Assembly: GCF_042666505.1 (NCBI RefSeq)
Contig: NZ_JBHTDN010000003.1
Coordinates: 124,001 to 188,000, forward strand
Origin: Parapedobacter sp042666505
Lineage (GTDB): Bacteria; Bacteroidota; Bacteroidia; Sphingobacteriales; Sphingobacteriaceae
Direction: 5' to 3'
DNA length: 64,000 nt
The notes under the pieces: generated by a model
Told to the model about the DNA's origin: nothing
The model's input: the letters and a program-made list of their open reading frames with translations, nothing else
Databases searched by the model: none
Made by a program: the position numbers and the translations under genes
In this document: one piece after another, positions 9,045 through 18,327 of the stretch
Layout of the letters: every line of letters starts with the position of its first letter
Numbering within the stretch: the first letter of the stretch is position 1

Positions 9045-11164
9045 TACTTATCTCCTGTTAATTCGTTAATCAATGCATCCCCGATTTCACGTCCCTTATC
9101 TGAAAGGGCTGCCGACTTTAAACCACCGATCAGTGCCGTCTTTGTCGCCTCATTTAATTCTGCTTTGCGGACGCCTCCCGCGAATCCCCTGATGAGACCG
9201 ATTTCGTAGTCGGTTTCACCCTTCGGCAGTGTAGCAATAAACGCTTTGTATTCGGACAAATTGCCGCTGGCGCCGATGGTAAAGGCCAACTCTTCCATAA
9301 ATTTAGGTTGGTTGCGTATTTGATCTTTGTATTCGGCCGTTTGTGCCAACTGTTGGTATAAACGGTAAGAAGCCGCTACATCAGAGCTCAACAGGGCTTT
9401 TCTGAACCAAGCATCGGCTCCGTATTTTACGGCTAGCTTAGCCAAGGCATCAACCGTTTTGGGGGTGGGAGCAAACTCTCCCAGGCTCAACGCCGCCTGG
9501 CAGGCTACTTCGGCTTCTTCGTCGCTCGCAGCCGCAATGACGGCATCCACCAATGCCGGATAACGCTCAGCAAGAATAATCCCGTGTTTCCTCAGTTGGG
9601 GGTGGGAATCGGCCAGTGCCACCGATACATGCTCGGCCGACAGCTGGTTCAAGCCTTCCAATACATAAAGTGCATGTAGCCGGGTGCGCGGATCTGCGTG
9701 TGTTTTCAAAAGTTCAGCAACCTTACCTGCAACCGACGCGTCTTTGCGTTCAACCAACAAACGCTGGGCATTTATACGCCACCATTGGTCGTTGTGGGTA
9801 AGCAGGTCGACCAGTTCATCCGCTGACTTGCTACCCAATGCCGGTGTGGCAAGTTCCGGTCGTTTCCCTTCGGGGTAGATCCGGTAAATCCGGCCCAATT
9901 CGGTCCCTTTCTGGAAGTCCATGTCTTGCTTCAGGGAATCGGGAATGGAAACGGGTGTTTCGATATGCTGGCGGTACATATCGACTATGTATAGCGCTCC
10001 CTCAGGGCCTACGGTCGAATTAACCGGGCGGAACCAGGTGTCCGTCGACGCTAAAAACTCCTTCTCTTGTCCCTCTGGAGCCCGTTTTGCGGAAAGAAAA
10101 GGTCCTTCTTGGGTCGTATGGATGACATCGCGGTGGACCAGGTTCAGGGCCACCTCCGCAGTAAAGATATTGCCATAGTAAGCCTCTGGAAACAGGCCGG
10201 CGTTGTACATCATCCCACCGGAAGCGCCCGTAAAGTGATTCCATACGTGTTCAGTACGGTCCAATCCGGCCGCATCGTATTGCCGCTGTCTTCCCTCACT
10301 TCGCTCGACACGCCAATAAGGCGGCTCACTGATGGCGAAGGCGCGTATATCTTCCGTTCCATAGATGTTAGCAACCGACGAGTGCGAGGGCATGCGTTTA
10401 TGCCGGTTCAGGTACCGGTCGGGAATGGGCGCCGTTTGAAGGTGCCAGGTGTTTTGTGTAAAAAACCGGTGTCCCCAATCGTCCATGGTAAGTCCAAACT
10501 GCCCTGCACCGGATTCGGCCTCGAAAAGATTTTTGTCGAGCCTGAACCGAAAATCTTTGCCGGCCAGCGATAGGGTGTCTGTTTTCGGGTGCCGTGCGGA
10601 GGTAACGCCGCTTCGTTGCCCGTTGTTATTGGCATAAATCCAGTTGTCAACACCATAGGTGAGACTGGTGATCTGAGCCTCTGAGTTATTCTCGAAAAAG
10701 CCGGAGAAAAGGATTTCTTCGTGGTCAGCCTTCCCATCACCGTCGGTATCTTTGTAATAGATGATGTGGGGTGCGGCCGTAACCAGCAGGCCGCCCTCGT
10801 AAGGCAGCAGGCTTGTCGCATCGCCGATTCCTTCTGCAAAAACAGTTGCGCTATCGATAACGCCATCACCGTCCGTATCTTTCACCAGCTTGATCCGTCC
10901 TTTTCCTTTACCTGGTTCGGGTTTGCCGGGATAGTCCGCCATCTCAACCACGTATGCGCTGCCGTTTTCGTCAAACATCAGCATAATGGGATCGGATACA
11001 AACGGCTCGGAGGCAAATGTTTCGATGGCAAATCCATCTTCTAGTTCAAATGTCTTTATCGCTTCTTCAGGTGATAACGCTTCTGCATATCGGGGTTTTT
11101 CGCTGCATGATATGGCACTGGCGATAACCAGCAGTCCTCCGATGAATAACACTCCATTTTTCAT
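9044..11164 (-). CDS. PVC-type beta-propeller/HEAT lipoprotein (membrane-bound dehydrogenase-like)
   Basis: A 706-residue lipoprotein with a signal peptide and lipobox (VIASAISC). Residues about 30-450 resemble the N-terminal propeller of the PVC-type putative membrane-bound dehydrogenase family (FELEDGFAIETFASEP, DPIMLMFDENGSAYVVEM, KDTDGDGVIDSATVFAEGI, GPEGALYIVDMYRQHIE). The last 230 residues are alpha-helical HEAT-like repeats (LLVERKDASVAGKVAELLK, LADSHPQLRKHGI). The C-terminal cytochrome c CxxCH domain found in many relatives is absent. Overlap with the HiPIP gene suggests the separate iron-sulfur protein may replace that electron acceptor. Catalytic activity of this family is not established, so oxidation of a sugar-like substrate is inference. 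Confidence 0.85.
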   Translation of the reverse strand: MKNGVLFIGGLLVIASAISCSEKPRYAEALSPEEAIKTFELEDGFAIETFASEPFVSDPIMLMFDENGSAYVVEMADYPGKPEPGKGKGRIKLVKDTDGDGVIDSATVFAEGIGDATSLLPYEGGLLVTAAPHIIYYKDTDGDGKADHEEILFSGFFENNSEAQITSLTYGVDNWIYANNNGQRSGVTSARHPKTDTLSLAGKDFRFRLDKNLFEAESGAGQFGLTMDDWGHRFFTQNTWHLQTAPIPDRYLNRHKRMPSHSSVANIYGTEDIRAFAISEPPYWRVERSEGRQRQYDAAGLDRTEHVWNHFTGASGGMMYNAGLFPEAYYGNIFTAEVALNLVHRDVIHTTQEGPFLSAKRAPEGQEKEFLASTDTWFRPVNSTVGPEGALYIVDMYRQHIETPVSIPDSLKQDMDFQKGTELGRIYRIYPEGKRPELATPALGSKSADELVDLLTHNDQWWRINAQRLLVERKDASVAGKVAELLKTHADPRTRLHALYVLEGLNQLSAEHVSVALADSHPQLRKHGIILAERYPALVDAVIAAASDEEAEVACQAALSLGEFAPTPKTVDALAKLAVKYGADAWFRKALLSSDVAASYRLYQQLAQTAEYKDQIRNQPKFMEELAFTIGASGNLSEYKAFIATLPKGETDYEIGLIRGFAGGVRKAELNEATKTALIGGLKSAALSDKGREIGDALINELTGDK

Positions 11165-11202
11165 AATCTGATCTTGTTCGTATAAATTTCTGTTTTTTTA
11201 TG

Positions 11203-12564
11203 TCATTGATTAATCTCCTGCACAAGCTGATCGCAGGCCTCGTAGATGAGGGATTCAATGGCCGGATCCCATTTGGCCGGCAAGCCATATACCCGCTGCG
11301 ACGTATCGCCTTCATATCCACCTTCGCCCAACACACGGACCGGAGGGATGTATCCCATTACGTCGTTGTTGTATCCCAAGACGATGGCATCCCAGCCATA
11401 CCGGTTTTTCAGGTTTATGGCATAGTCTACCAATACTTCGCCCGCTAAGCTGAACAGCAGTTGGTCACCGAGTTTCCAGACCTGCAACGGATACGGATAG
11501 GAAGTGGGCAGGGATTTGCCCTGATCCAATTGGCCGGTGAGCCGGTGTGCCCATCGCGAATAATAGGTTTTGTCGCCGTCTTTCCGGATTACTTCTTGCA
11601 AATCCGCCCGGGAAGGAACGGTTGAAAAAGGCAGAGTTACTTCCTTATACGCCGTTTTGAGTATCGGTTTCAACTCGTTCATTTGATTTTCTTCAAGCAC
11701 AGATTCCACGGCGGCGGCCAGTTCTTTTCCGTATTGCCGGGCCAATGGAACCGTGCGCCGGGGCAGGGGATTCTGATCTCCGCAGGCTCCCTGGAAAAAG
11801 AGAGCGGTTGTGCCTTTGTGGTTTTCTTCGAGGGCCAGCTGGGCGTAGCCCGGGAAATCACCGGACCATTCGTAACCATCCAGCGTGGTGGGGTGGCAGG
11901 CGTAGCCAAACAATAGGGCCTTAATTTTCCCTTTTTTGTTTGTGACCTTGATAACCGAGACGGAGTGGTCGCTCGGCCCCTTTAGCTCAGTGGCTCTATG
12001 TAATTCGCCGGCGGGATTATTCCTCCGGTTTACCTGAAATCGCGTCACGCCGATATCTGCATATACCTTAGCTTCTTCCAGGTCCTTAAAGGCCCGGTCG
12101 ACCAAATCGATAATGCGGCCTTCCAACCACGCGGTATACGCATCGATTTTCTGGCGCTCGGTGTCGTCAATCGGATAGATGTCGACCAGTGCGCCCGATA
12201 TTACGGGACCGGAATGGGTGTGTGAGGAGTTGAGTAGGATGTCCGCATCATTCAGCTGATAGCGTGTATGCAGCGTTTGCCGCACTGATTTTCCTAAGGC
12301 TTGCGTAAAGCCCAACATATCGCTGGATACCATTACGGTAACGTGCCCGGTCGAGTCCCGCAAGACAACCGCCTTCGCCCATAACTCATGCTGCTTTCCC
12401 GTTGCGGGCTTCGTACGCGCGGCGTATCCGGCCATCCACATCGGCTGTTCCGGTGTGATGACCGTTCTGGCGACTCCAGCTTTCCATCCTTGTCCTACGG
12501 CGGCAGACGTGGAAAGCAAAAAGCTTACACACACCAGCCAATAAACGGATAACATTTTGTTCAT
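11203..12564 (-). CDS. Exported neutral/alkaline ceramidase-like hydrolase (copy next to DegT 1)
   Basis: A 453-residue secreted protein with a signal peptide ending near SAAVGQG. It resembles the catalytic domain of neutral/alkaline non-lysosomal ceramidases, zinc amidases that cleave the N-acyl bond of ceramide. Candidate zinc ligands are in NSSHTHSGP (residues about 110-120), GYACHPTTLDGYEWSGDFPGYA, the glutamate in SLAGEVLVDY, and the tyrosine in the C-terminal EGGYEGDTS segment. The C-terminal immunoglobulin-like domain of classic ceramidases is missing. It begins 18 bases after the upstream DegT aminotransferase. Such shortened relatives are common in glycan loci and their substrate is usually unknown; N-acyl sugar amines are a plausible alternative to sphingolipids. 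Confidence 0.82.
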   Translation of the reverse strand: MNKMLSVYWLVCVSFLLSTSAAVGQGWKAGVARTVITPEQPMWMAGYAARTKPATGKQHELWAKAVVLRDSTGHVTVMVSSDMLGFTQALGKSVRQTLHTRYQLNDADILLNSSHTHSGPVISGALVDIYPIDDTERQKIDAYTAWLEGRIIDLVDRAFKDLEEAKVYADIGVTRFQVNRRNNPAGELHRATELKGPSDHSVSVIKVTNKKGKIKALLFGYACHPTTLDGYEWSGDFPGYAQLALEENHKGTTALFFQGACGDQNPLPRRTVPLARQYGKELAAAVESVLEENQMNELKPILKTAYKEVTLPFSTVPSRADLQEVIRKDGDKTYYSRWAHRLTGQLDQGKSLPTSYPYPLQVWKLGDQLLFSLAGEVLVDYAINLKNRYGWDAIVLGYNNDVMGYIPPVRVLGEGGYEGDTSQRVYGLPAKWDPAIESLIYEACDQLVQEINQ

Positions 12565-12582
12565 AGCGTTTGCTGTGGTTAG

Positions 12583-13941
12583 TTAGGCGGGCAATTTAAC
12601 GATTTTTGGTGCATTTTTCTGTATGCGATTGATCGCGGCGGCAATTTCGTCCATGTCACTGCGCGGACCTAAGAGCATATTCTGCGTCAGCCATACCGCT
12701 TCCTTGCACAATTGATCATTGGCTGGGCATTGGTTGCGCTCGAGATACCGCTCGTACTGGATCTCGTCGCTCGGATACGCTTTCCGGAAAAGCGGTGAGT
12801 CGAAGGAAGCTTTGATGAACGGTTGTGTGTTCAACGGATGGTAGCCACCTGAACAGGGAACTCCTTCGGCACGGAGGGCTTTCAGAAACCCGTCACGTGA
12901 TAATCCCGCGAATTGAGCCGGGTCATACCGGAAAGGGTACAAGTGGTAAGCTCCTCTGGAAACTTCGGGATAGAGTTGGCAAGGGGTTATACCGGGTACC
13001 TCCTTTAACAGGCTGGACAGGTAGGCCGCATGGGTATGCCGGATGTCGGTTTCCTCAGCAAGCCGTGCGAGCATGACGAGTCCGATGGCAGCTTGATACT
13101 CGGTAAACCGTAGTTTGTTGCCTAACATGCCGTCTTGTCCCGGCGTAAATTGACCGGTAGGGAGCCCGAAGTTGTGGTATGACATACACCGGTCTATAAA
13201 AGCCTCGTCGTTGCTTGTAATGGCTCCGCCCTCGCCAATGGGTAGGTTTTTCGAATTTTGGAAACTAAAGCAGCCCGCGTTGCCTATGCTGCCCACTTTT
13301 TTTCCGTCGTACTCCGCAAGGTGGGCTTGACAGGCATCTTCAATCACCACGAGATTGTGTGCGCGGGCAATTTGCATAATCGCATTCATGTCGGCAGGAA
13401 GTCCCAAAATGTGGACAGGTAATATGGCTTTCGTTTTGGAGGTGATTTTCGCTTCGATCTGCTTGGGATCTATCTGGAAAGTTTCTGGGTCGATGTCCGC
13501 AAATACGGGTATCGCGCCGTTGAATAACACAGCGGATACCGTTGCAATAAAGGTGTAGGGCGGTACAATCACCTCATCTCCCGGTCCGATTCCGAAGCTA
13601 TTGATCGCCGTAGTAAGCGCGCTGGTGCCGTTGACTACCGTAAGGGCTCTCTTGGTGCCGATTGCTGTTGCCCAACGCTGTTCGAAATCGTTGGTCCTAG
13701 TGCCCCGAACCCAACGACCGCTCCGCATAACCTCCAGCAATCCCTTTTCGTCGGTTTCAGGATTCCACCGTGGCCATTGGGGCCACTGCTTATTTTCCCA
13801 TATTCCTTGTCCGCCCAATATGGCCGGACGCCCTCCCAACTGTACATTCCCAAATAAGGTCGGCGACACTGCCAGGGTAGCTCCAAGAAGGGTCCCTTTC
13901 TTAATAAATTCCCTACGATTCGTCAGTTGCTCATTATTCAT
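12583..13941 (-). CDS. Tat-exported DegT/DnrJ/EryC1/StrS-family aminotransferase 1
   Basis: A PLP-dependent sugar-type aminotransferase of about 452 residues carrying an N-terminal twin-arginine signal (TNRREFIKKGTLLGATLAV). The ATG at 13941 is preferred because it places the RR motif about ten residues in; an upstream in-frame ATG at 13980 adds 13 residues. The catalytic domain has VVNGTSALTTAINSFGIGPGDEV, VIVPPYTFIATVSAVLFNGA, VVIEDACQAH (cofactor aspartate) and CFSFQNSKNLPIGEGGA, where the lysine forms the Schiff base. All PLP residues look intact, so it should be active. DegT enzymes are normally cytoplasmic; export with folded cofactor fits the Tat route. A paralogue with the same signal type is at 33153-34544. 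Confidence 0.9.
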   Translation of the reverse strand: MNNEQLTNRREFIKKGTLLGATLAVSPTLFGNVQLGGRPAILGGQGIWENKQWPQWPRWNPETDEKGLLEVMRSGRWVRGTRTNDFEQRWATAIGTKRALTVVNGTSALTTAINSFGIGPGDEVIVPPYTFIATVSAVLFNGAIPVFADIDPETFQIDPKQIEAKITSKTKAILPVHILGLPADMNAIMQIARAHNLVVIEDACQAHLAEYDGKKVGSIGNAGCFSFQNSKNLPIGEGGAITSNDEAFIDRCMSYHNFGLPTGQFTPGQDGMLGNKLRFTEYQAAIGLVMLARLAEETDIRHTHAAYLSSLLKEVPGITPCQLYPEVSRGAYHLYPFRYDPAQFAGLSRDGFLKALRAEGVPCSGGYHPLNTQPFIKASFDSPLFRKAYPSDEIQYERYLERNQCPANDQLCKEAVWLTQNMLLGPRSDMDEIAAAINRIQKNAPKIVKLPA

Positions 13942-14005
13942 ATGCTGTATTGTGTTTACAGAAAATACGCCAGCCGCCATGTCGTGATTTGAGAGACGAA
14001 TAACG

Positions 14006-14013
14006 CAAATTTA
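14006..14013 (-). promoter_or_regulatory. Candidate -7 promoter box before DegT aminotransferase 1
   Basis: On the minus strand this reads TAAATTTG, fitting TAnnTTTG. It lies 65 bases upstream of the ATG at 13941, in the short gap after the enolase-superfamily gene. No -33 box is apparent, so this could be a weak internal promoter or chance. Confidence 0.3.
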
Positions 14014-14049
14014 CCGCTAATTTACTAATTGTTGTTGCTTTTTGAATGA

Positions 14050-15459
14050 TTATTGCGAAAATAACTGCTGATAATGTGCGGAATTTTGATAAATACCGCC
14101 GCTCTGTGCGTAAAAATCATCATTTAAGAGAAACTTGCCTTGCCGCTGTTCCGCCCACGACGCTCCATAGGAGGGGTGATACTGGCGCATGGTCTCCCAA
14201 TTCACGTAATTGGTTGCCCCATTGGTTTCCATCAACGGCATTCCCAATCCCGGAAAGGGCTCGAGACGAGCGGTCATGTTCTTGTGCCACTCCAGCAGGA
14301 TCGGGTTGATGGTAAGATCCGAACACGCGCAGGGAATCTGCTGGTGGTGCGCATACTCGAGGATTTTAAGCGTCTGACTAAGAGTCTTTGCCACACTTTT
14401 CAATACAATGGCCTGGTACCCCTGTTCAATTCGCCGTTTGGCACTAGCGACATCATAAACGCTTTCGTCGGCGGCAATACGAACGCCTAAATCACCCACA
14501 TACGTTTCGTTTTGTTCGGCAAAAGGTTCTTCATAAAACAATATCTGGTCAAAGGCCCCAATCTCACGGGCATAGTCCAGGTAACGCATGAACGTTTCCT
14601 TGTGTTCATAACGACCATTCGCATCCATGGTATACACCAACCTCCCGTTCGGGGTTTCTTCGGTTCGGATATCTTGCAATAGACGGTGGAGTTGTTTAAG
14701 TCTGCGCATATCGCCTTCCAGCATCGTCTGCTGATCGCCCGGGTATCCGGTTTTGATCTTAAAGATAAAGTATCCATCGGCGACCGCCTGCAGGATCGTT
14801 TCGTCGGGCATGTCATAAGACACCTGGAATAGGATACCGATCCGGTCGTTTCGATGGGCCAACGCGGCGCGGTATCTCGGCAGAATCATTTCGTGATAAT
14901 CTTGCAGATCGTTTTCTGCTGCATAGAGCAGCCAGATGGCATTGTCTAGGCTTACGAGTGCATTGAATACAAAATTGGGGTTCAACGTATCGGTGCCTGC
15001 CAATTGTTTCGCTATTTCATAGGTTTCCGGATACAGGTCGTCCATTAAGTCCACAGGTGAATTGAACGTTCGTTTTCTTACCAGATCCAGGGCGCGGGCG
15101 GTAACCAGGTACATCAATGCGTTGCCGGTGGCTTCGCTTGCCCGGACAAACAGATCGGCATCTCCATACAATACGCTTTGCGTCGCGATGCCAATGCCGG
15201 CATGGCCACCCGCGGATTCCAGTCTGGAGGCGGTCTGCCACAGTTCAGTCAGGTATCCGCCCTTAAAACCAAATGGGAAACGCAGCTTCTCCCGCTCAAA
15301 ATTCGCATCGGCACGTATCACTTCGATCGTTTTCATTCCGGGTGGGTTTTCAGACGAAATGGAAAGCCCGGAAGGCAATCGATTGGTCATCGATAATGCC
15401 CCCAGGCCGCCAGATATTTTCAAAAAGGTTCTCCTATCGATCACTAATCTACGATCCAA
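14050..15459 (-). CDS. Exported enolase-superfamily enzyme (muconate-lactonising subgroup-like)
   Basis: A 469-residue member of the mandelate racemase/muconate lactonizing enzyme family with a Tat-type signal (IDRRTFLKISGGLGALSM). The barrel shows the acid/base pattern of the MLE subgroup: FKIKTG (the KxK pair), metal ligands in TMDANGR, FYEEPF and AADESVYD, and the last-strand lysine in IVLKSVAK. This subgroup includes dipeptide epimerases, N-succinylamino acid racemases and cycloisomerases. These act by abstracting a proton next to a carboxylate. Its start overlaps the end of the DUF4998 lipoprotein gene by 16 bases, so it is co-transcribed with the SusCD genes. Export of an enolase-superfamily enzyme is unusual. 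Substrate unknown, perhaps an unsaturated or acidic sugar product. Confidence 0.87.
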   Translation of the reverse strand: MDRRLVIDRRTFLKISGGLGALSMTNRLPSGLSISSENPPGMKTIEVIRADANFEREKLRFPFGFKGGYLTELWQTASRLESAGGHAGIGIATQSVLYGDADLFVRASEATGNALMYLVTARALDLVRKRTFNSPVDLMDDLYPETYEIAKQLAGTDTLNPNFVFNALVSLDNAIWLLYAAENDLQDYHEMILPRYRAALAHRNDRIGILFQVSYDMPDETILQAVADGYFIFKIKTGYPGDQQTMLEGDMRRLKQLHRLLQDIRTEETPNGRLVYTMDANGRYEHKETFMRYLDYAREIGAFDQILFYEEPFAEQNETYVGDLGVRIAADESVYDVASAKRRIEQGYQAIVLKSVAKTLSQTLKILEYAHHQQIPCACSDLTINPILLEWHKNMTARLEPFPGLGMPLMETNGATNYVNWETMRQYHPSYGASWAEQRQGKFLLNDDFYAQSGGIYQNSAHYQQLFSQ

Positions 15460-16877
15460 AAATTATCAGTGGTATTGAAGTTATCAAATATATAAAAATC
15501 TCCGTTTGCTTCCATGCACAGCAGGGTTGTGCCAACCCCTATGATTTTCTCAAATCGGTTCCAGCCGCTACCGATGCGGCTCCTGGAACCCAGGCGGCCG
15601 CTGACCGTTACGGGTTGAGACCATAAGTTTCCGTCTGCGTCCACGGCAAGCAAAGAAGTTGCATTGAACAGCGCAAGTTTATTTTTGTAAACGTTGTACC
15701 CGGTACCGACCGTAACGTTATTGGGTGTGTTAAAGGAGGCATCATTTCTTGCATACCAGGCCTGGAGTGCGCCAGCTTCCGTCAGTGAATAGAAGAAAAC
15801 CCCCGATGGGGAGGGCATAAACAGGGGCATACTGAATCCGCTGCCAAAGTTGTCGGCGTTTGCGGGCGTCTTCACAATAACGGGAGCCCCGGTCTGAAGC
15901 GTAACCATTTGCAGCGCATTGCCGGTCGTGACGGCGACGAACCGGTCTGCATTATAGAAGAACAGATCCCGGTACGCGTCCCGGGGCACTGTTGCTACTT
16001 GGGTACCGTTTACGGATACCGATCCGTCCCCATTCAGCGGATAGGCAATCAGTTTGCTGTCAGACGTCCATTCATATAAGCTTTCGCCGCCGTTAAATTC
16101 AAAATACTTGCTGGACAAGTTGCCGGCGAGCGCTGATTTTGATCCGGTGGCTGTAACCACGGTGGGTGCGCGAAAGGTTTCAAACTCGTTATAAACGGTG
16201 TCGATCCCCTGAGGTGGGAAAAAGACCGTGCGAAGATTGAACTCGCCTCCAGCCGGAAAATTCGTCAGTTGCAGGATATTGGTTTCCCGGTCGGCGCGCA
16301 CCGTCTTTACCTGGCCCGATGCATTGGTATAAACCACCTCCGCATACGCCACACTGTCGCCCACGGTAACCGGCGTCAGGCCCAGCTCGAAGATCGACTC
16401 ATCTGGATTGAGTGTGAAAGCGTCTACCTTCCGGGCGCGCAACCCATTGGCAAAGTCGTCTCCCCACACCGTGACGGTGAGGTTTGAATACAGAGAGGTT
16501 TCTCCCTCGCTGTTTGCGTTGCGGAATTCGAAAAGCGTTGAGCCTTCCGGCAGATTTTCCAAAATAACGGAATCCCGCTGCAAGCCCGAACCGGTTCGGA
16601 CAAACTCCTTTACAAGGGAATCCCGGCGCATGTTCCAATAAATGATCGTCCGGTCTACCTTGGGATCGGCACCGATATACCAAGTGATTTTAGCCCGGCC
16701 AAAACCTGGATAAAACTTGAGCGAATCTACTTTGCCCAGGTATACCTGCTCTTCCTTCCCGGCCCACTCTGCTTGGATATCATTCATCTTATCACAAGAC
16801 GAAAACAGTAGGGCAACGGATGCCACTAATCCCAGTACAACGGGGAATAGGCTATATGTCTTCTTCATCTGTTTCAT
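15444..16877 (-). CDS. DUF4998-type surface lipoprotein
   Basis: A 477-residue lipoprotein with signal peptide and lipobox (LLFSSC). The first 230 residues resemble DUF4998 proteins found downstream of SusD genes, with fibronectin-like strands (FGRAKITWYIGADPKVDRT, ENLPEGSTLFEFRNANSEG). The C-terminal half looks like a tachylectin-type propeller (AVDADGNLWSQPVTV, IGSGWNRFEKIIGVG, CMEANGDFYIFDN). It is probably displayed on the outer membrane and binds glycan together with the SusD protein. It follows the DUF5000 lipoprotein gene by 14 bases and overlaps the enolase-superfamily gene. Ligand unknown. Confidence 0.83.
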   Translation of the reverse strand: MKQMKKTYSLFPVVLGLVASVALLFSSCDKMNDIQAEWAGKEEQVYLGKVDSLKFYPGFGRAKITWYIGADPKVDRTIIYWNMRRDSLVKEFVRTGSGLQRDSVILENLPEGSTLFEFRNANSEGETSLYSNLTVTVWGDDFANGLRARKVDAFTLNPDESIFELGLTPVTVGDSVAYAEVVYTNASGQVKTVRADRETNILQLTNFPAGGEFNLRTVFFPPQGIDTVYNEFETFRAPTVVTATGSKSALAGNLSSKYFEFNGGESLYEWTSDSKLIAYPLNGDGSVSVNGTQVATVPRDAYRDLFFYNADRFVAVTTGNALQMVTLQTGAPVIVKTPANADNFGSGFSMPLFMPSPSGVFFYSLTEAGALQAWYARNDASFNTPNNVTVGTGYNVYKNKLALFNATSLLAVDADGNLWSQPVTVSGRLGSRSRIGSGWNRFEKIIGVGTTLLCMEANGDFYIFDNFNTTDNFWIVD

Positions 16878-16891
16878 GTTTACGCCAATAA

Positions 16892-18199
16892 TTAATTTTG
16901 GGCTACCGTATTGTCTCCATACGCTGTAATTTCACCCATCGACCAGTAATTAGTCGGTGCTGGAGGAGTTCCTGCGATCTCACGCGCGAATATCCGGATG
17001 TAGCGTACCGGCGGTGCATCGATCGGCATCTCGTATTCCGTTCCGTTGGCGGCCAGATTCAGCGCACCCTGAGGGTCGGGCGGTACCATCCGATCGTAAC
17101 GCGGGATCGCATGGTAACCCAAATACGCCCAGTCGTCCTTGAAGGTTTGGGCGGGCATGGGGTACAATGGGTCTATTTTGTTTGCCACGTCGTTTTGGAA
17201 TGCACCGTGACGGAGACTGGTTTCATCCAGCCAATAATCCCTGTTCTTTAACTTATCAAAGTCAATCTGGTCGGTACCCCACATTTCAAACTGCGTGATG
17301 TTGGCCTGCCCGTATACCGAATTGACGTGGTAACCATGGATTACGATCCGGCTGAGCTTAACAACCTGTCCGAGGTCAATGGTCATAGACAAGCCGTTCC
17401 CGGCACCCGGCTGGGTGAGCCAGCCGTGGGAAGCCGTATTCACAATGTTGTCCCAAAGGGTGTTCATATTACGGCCGCTCAAGGTCGTCGGGTTGTCCAG
17501 CGGAATCGTGGCCCGGTAATCCGCGTAAGGTTTGTCAATCAGCGTTTCGAAGAACGGCGTGGTGGTAAACCAGGTAGTGTCCGAAATATTATCCCACTTG
17601 TCTTCAAAAGAAATGCCCACCGTCGTCTCTACCGGTTCAAATCCGCGGAAAGCGCGCCGTTCGGTTTCCGATGACGAAAAGTACATTTCGCGGGTGACCA
17701 GCTCGCCCGGTCGCGTCTCATCGGGTACGATCATGCGTACACCCAGTTCCGTCAAACCTGGGTTATCCCAGGAAGCAATGATGCCGCCAAATCCAGGGGT
17801 CATTTCCAGCGTTCGCTCGGCAATCGAAACCAAGCCTTCCAGTGGCACGAACTCTATTTCCAACGGTTCCGATCGCTGTTCCTGCCGATTGACTTTGTAC
17901 AATTTGGCACCGACCGGTTCGGTGGTGTTGAATCCTTCAATGGTCAGCTCATTCTTGTGAATGGATGATTTTTCCGTAAAGGTCCTTCCGTTTCGCTCAT
18001 ACTCTGCCATGACATACAGCAGATCGTTGTCCTTGGGTAAATCATACGTGATCTTGGCGCCACCATTAATCGGCGTGACGGTATACCCTGTTAGGGGACC
18101 TGCGTTCCAGGTGCCGCCTTCCGGTCGCTTAAGTTCGCTCTCTCCGCAAGAAGCTAATAGCAACACCATGGCTGCGAAGACAAAACTATATTTTTTCAT
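16892..18199 (-). CDS. DUF4959/DUF5126/DUF5000-type surface lipoprotein
   Basis: A 435-residue lipoprotein (lipobox LLLASC) with the three-domain layout of SusD-associated glycan-binding proteins. The N-terminal part is a fibronectin-like DUF4959 region (TPINGGAKITYDLPKDNDLLYVMAEY), the middle is a DUF5126 region (EMTPGFGGIIASWDNPGLTE), and the C-terminal DUF5000 region resembles discoidin/F5-8 domains (SMTIDLGQVVKLSRIVIHGY, PVRYIRIFAREI, MGEITAYGD). It is expected on the outer surface and to help capture glycans. It lies 128 bases downstream of the SusD gene and 14 bases before the DUF4998 gene. Confidence 0.88.
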   Translation of the reverse strand: MKKYSFVFAAMVLLLASCGESELKRPEGGTWNAGPLTGYTVTPINGGAKITYDLPKDNDLLYVMAEYERNGRTFTEKSSIHKNELTIEGFNTTEPVGAKLYKVNRQEQRSEPLEIEFVPLEGLVSIAERTLEMTPGFGGIIASWDNPGLTELGVRMIVPDETRPGELVTREMYFSSSETERRAFRGFEPVETTVGISFEDKWDNISDTTWFTTTPFFETLIDKPYADYRATIPLDNPTTLSGRNMNTLWDNIVNTASHGWLTQPGAGNGLSMTIDLGQVVKLSRIVIHGYHVNSVYGQANITQFEMWGTDQIDFDKLKNRDYWLDETSLRHGAFQNDVANKIDPLYPMPAQTFKDDWAYLGYHAIPRYDRMVPPDPQGALNLAANGTEYEMPIDAPPVRYIRIFAREIAGTPPAPTNYWSMGEITAYGDNTVAQN

Positions 18200-18327
18200 C
18201 TTTAATCAATTTGTTGTTAACGGTGATGAAGCGGTCCTGATCGATTCGTTCCGGTGCGGTTCGAATAAAATCACGAGGGTTTCACAAACGTTATTTTTAT
18301 CGTCATTCCTATTTATTCGCCCGATGA

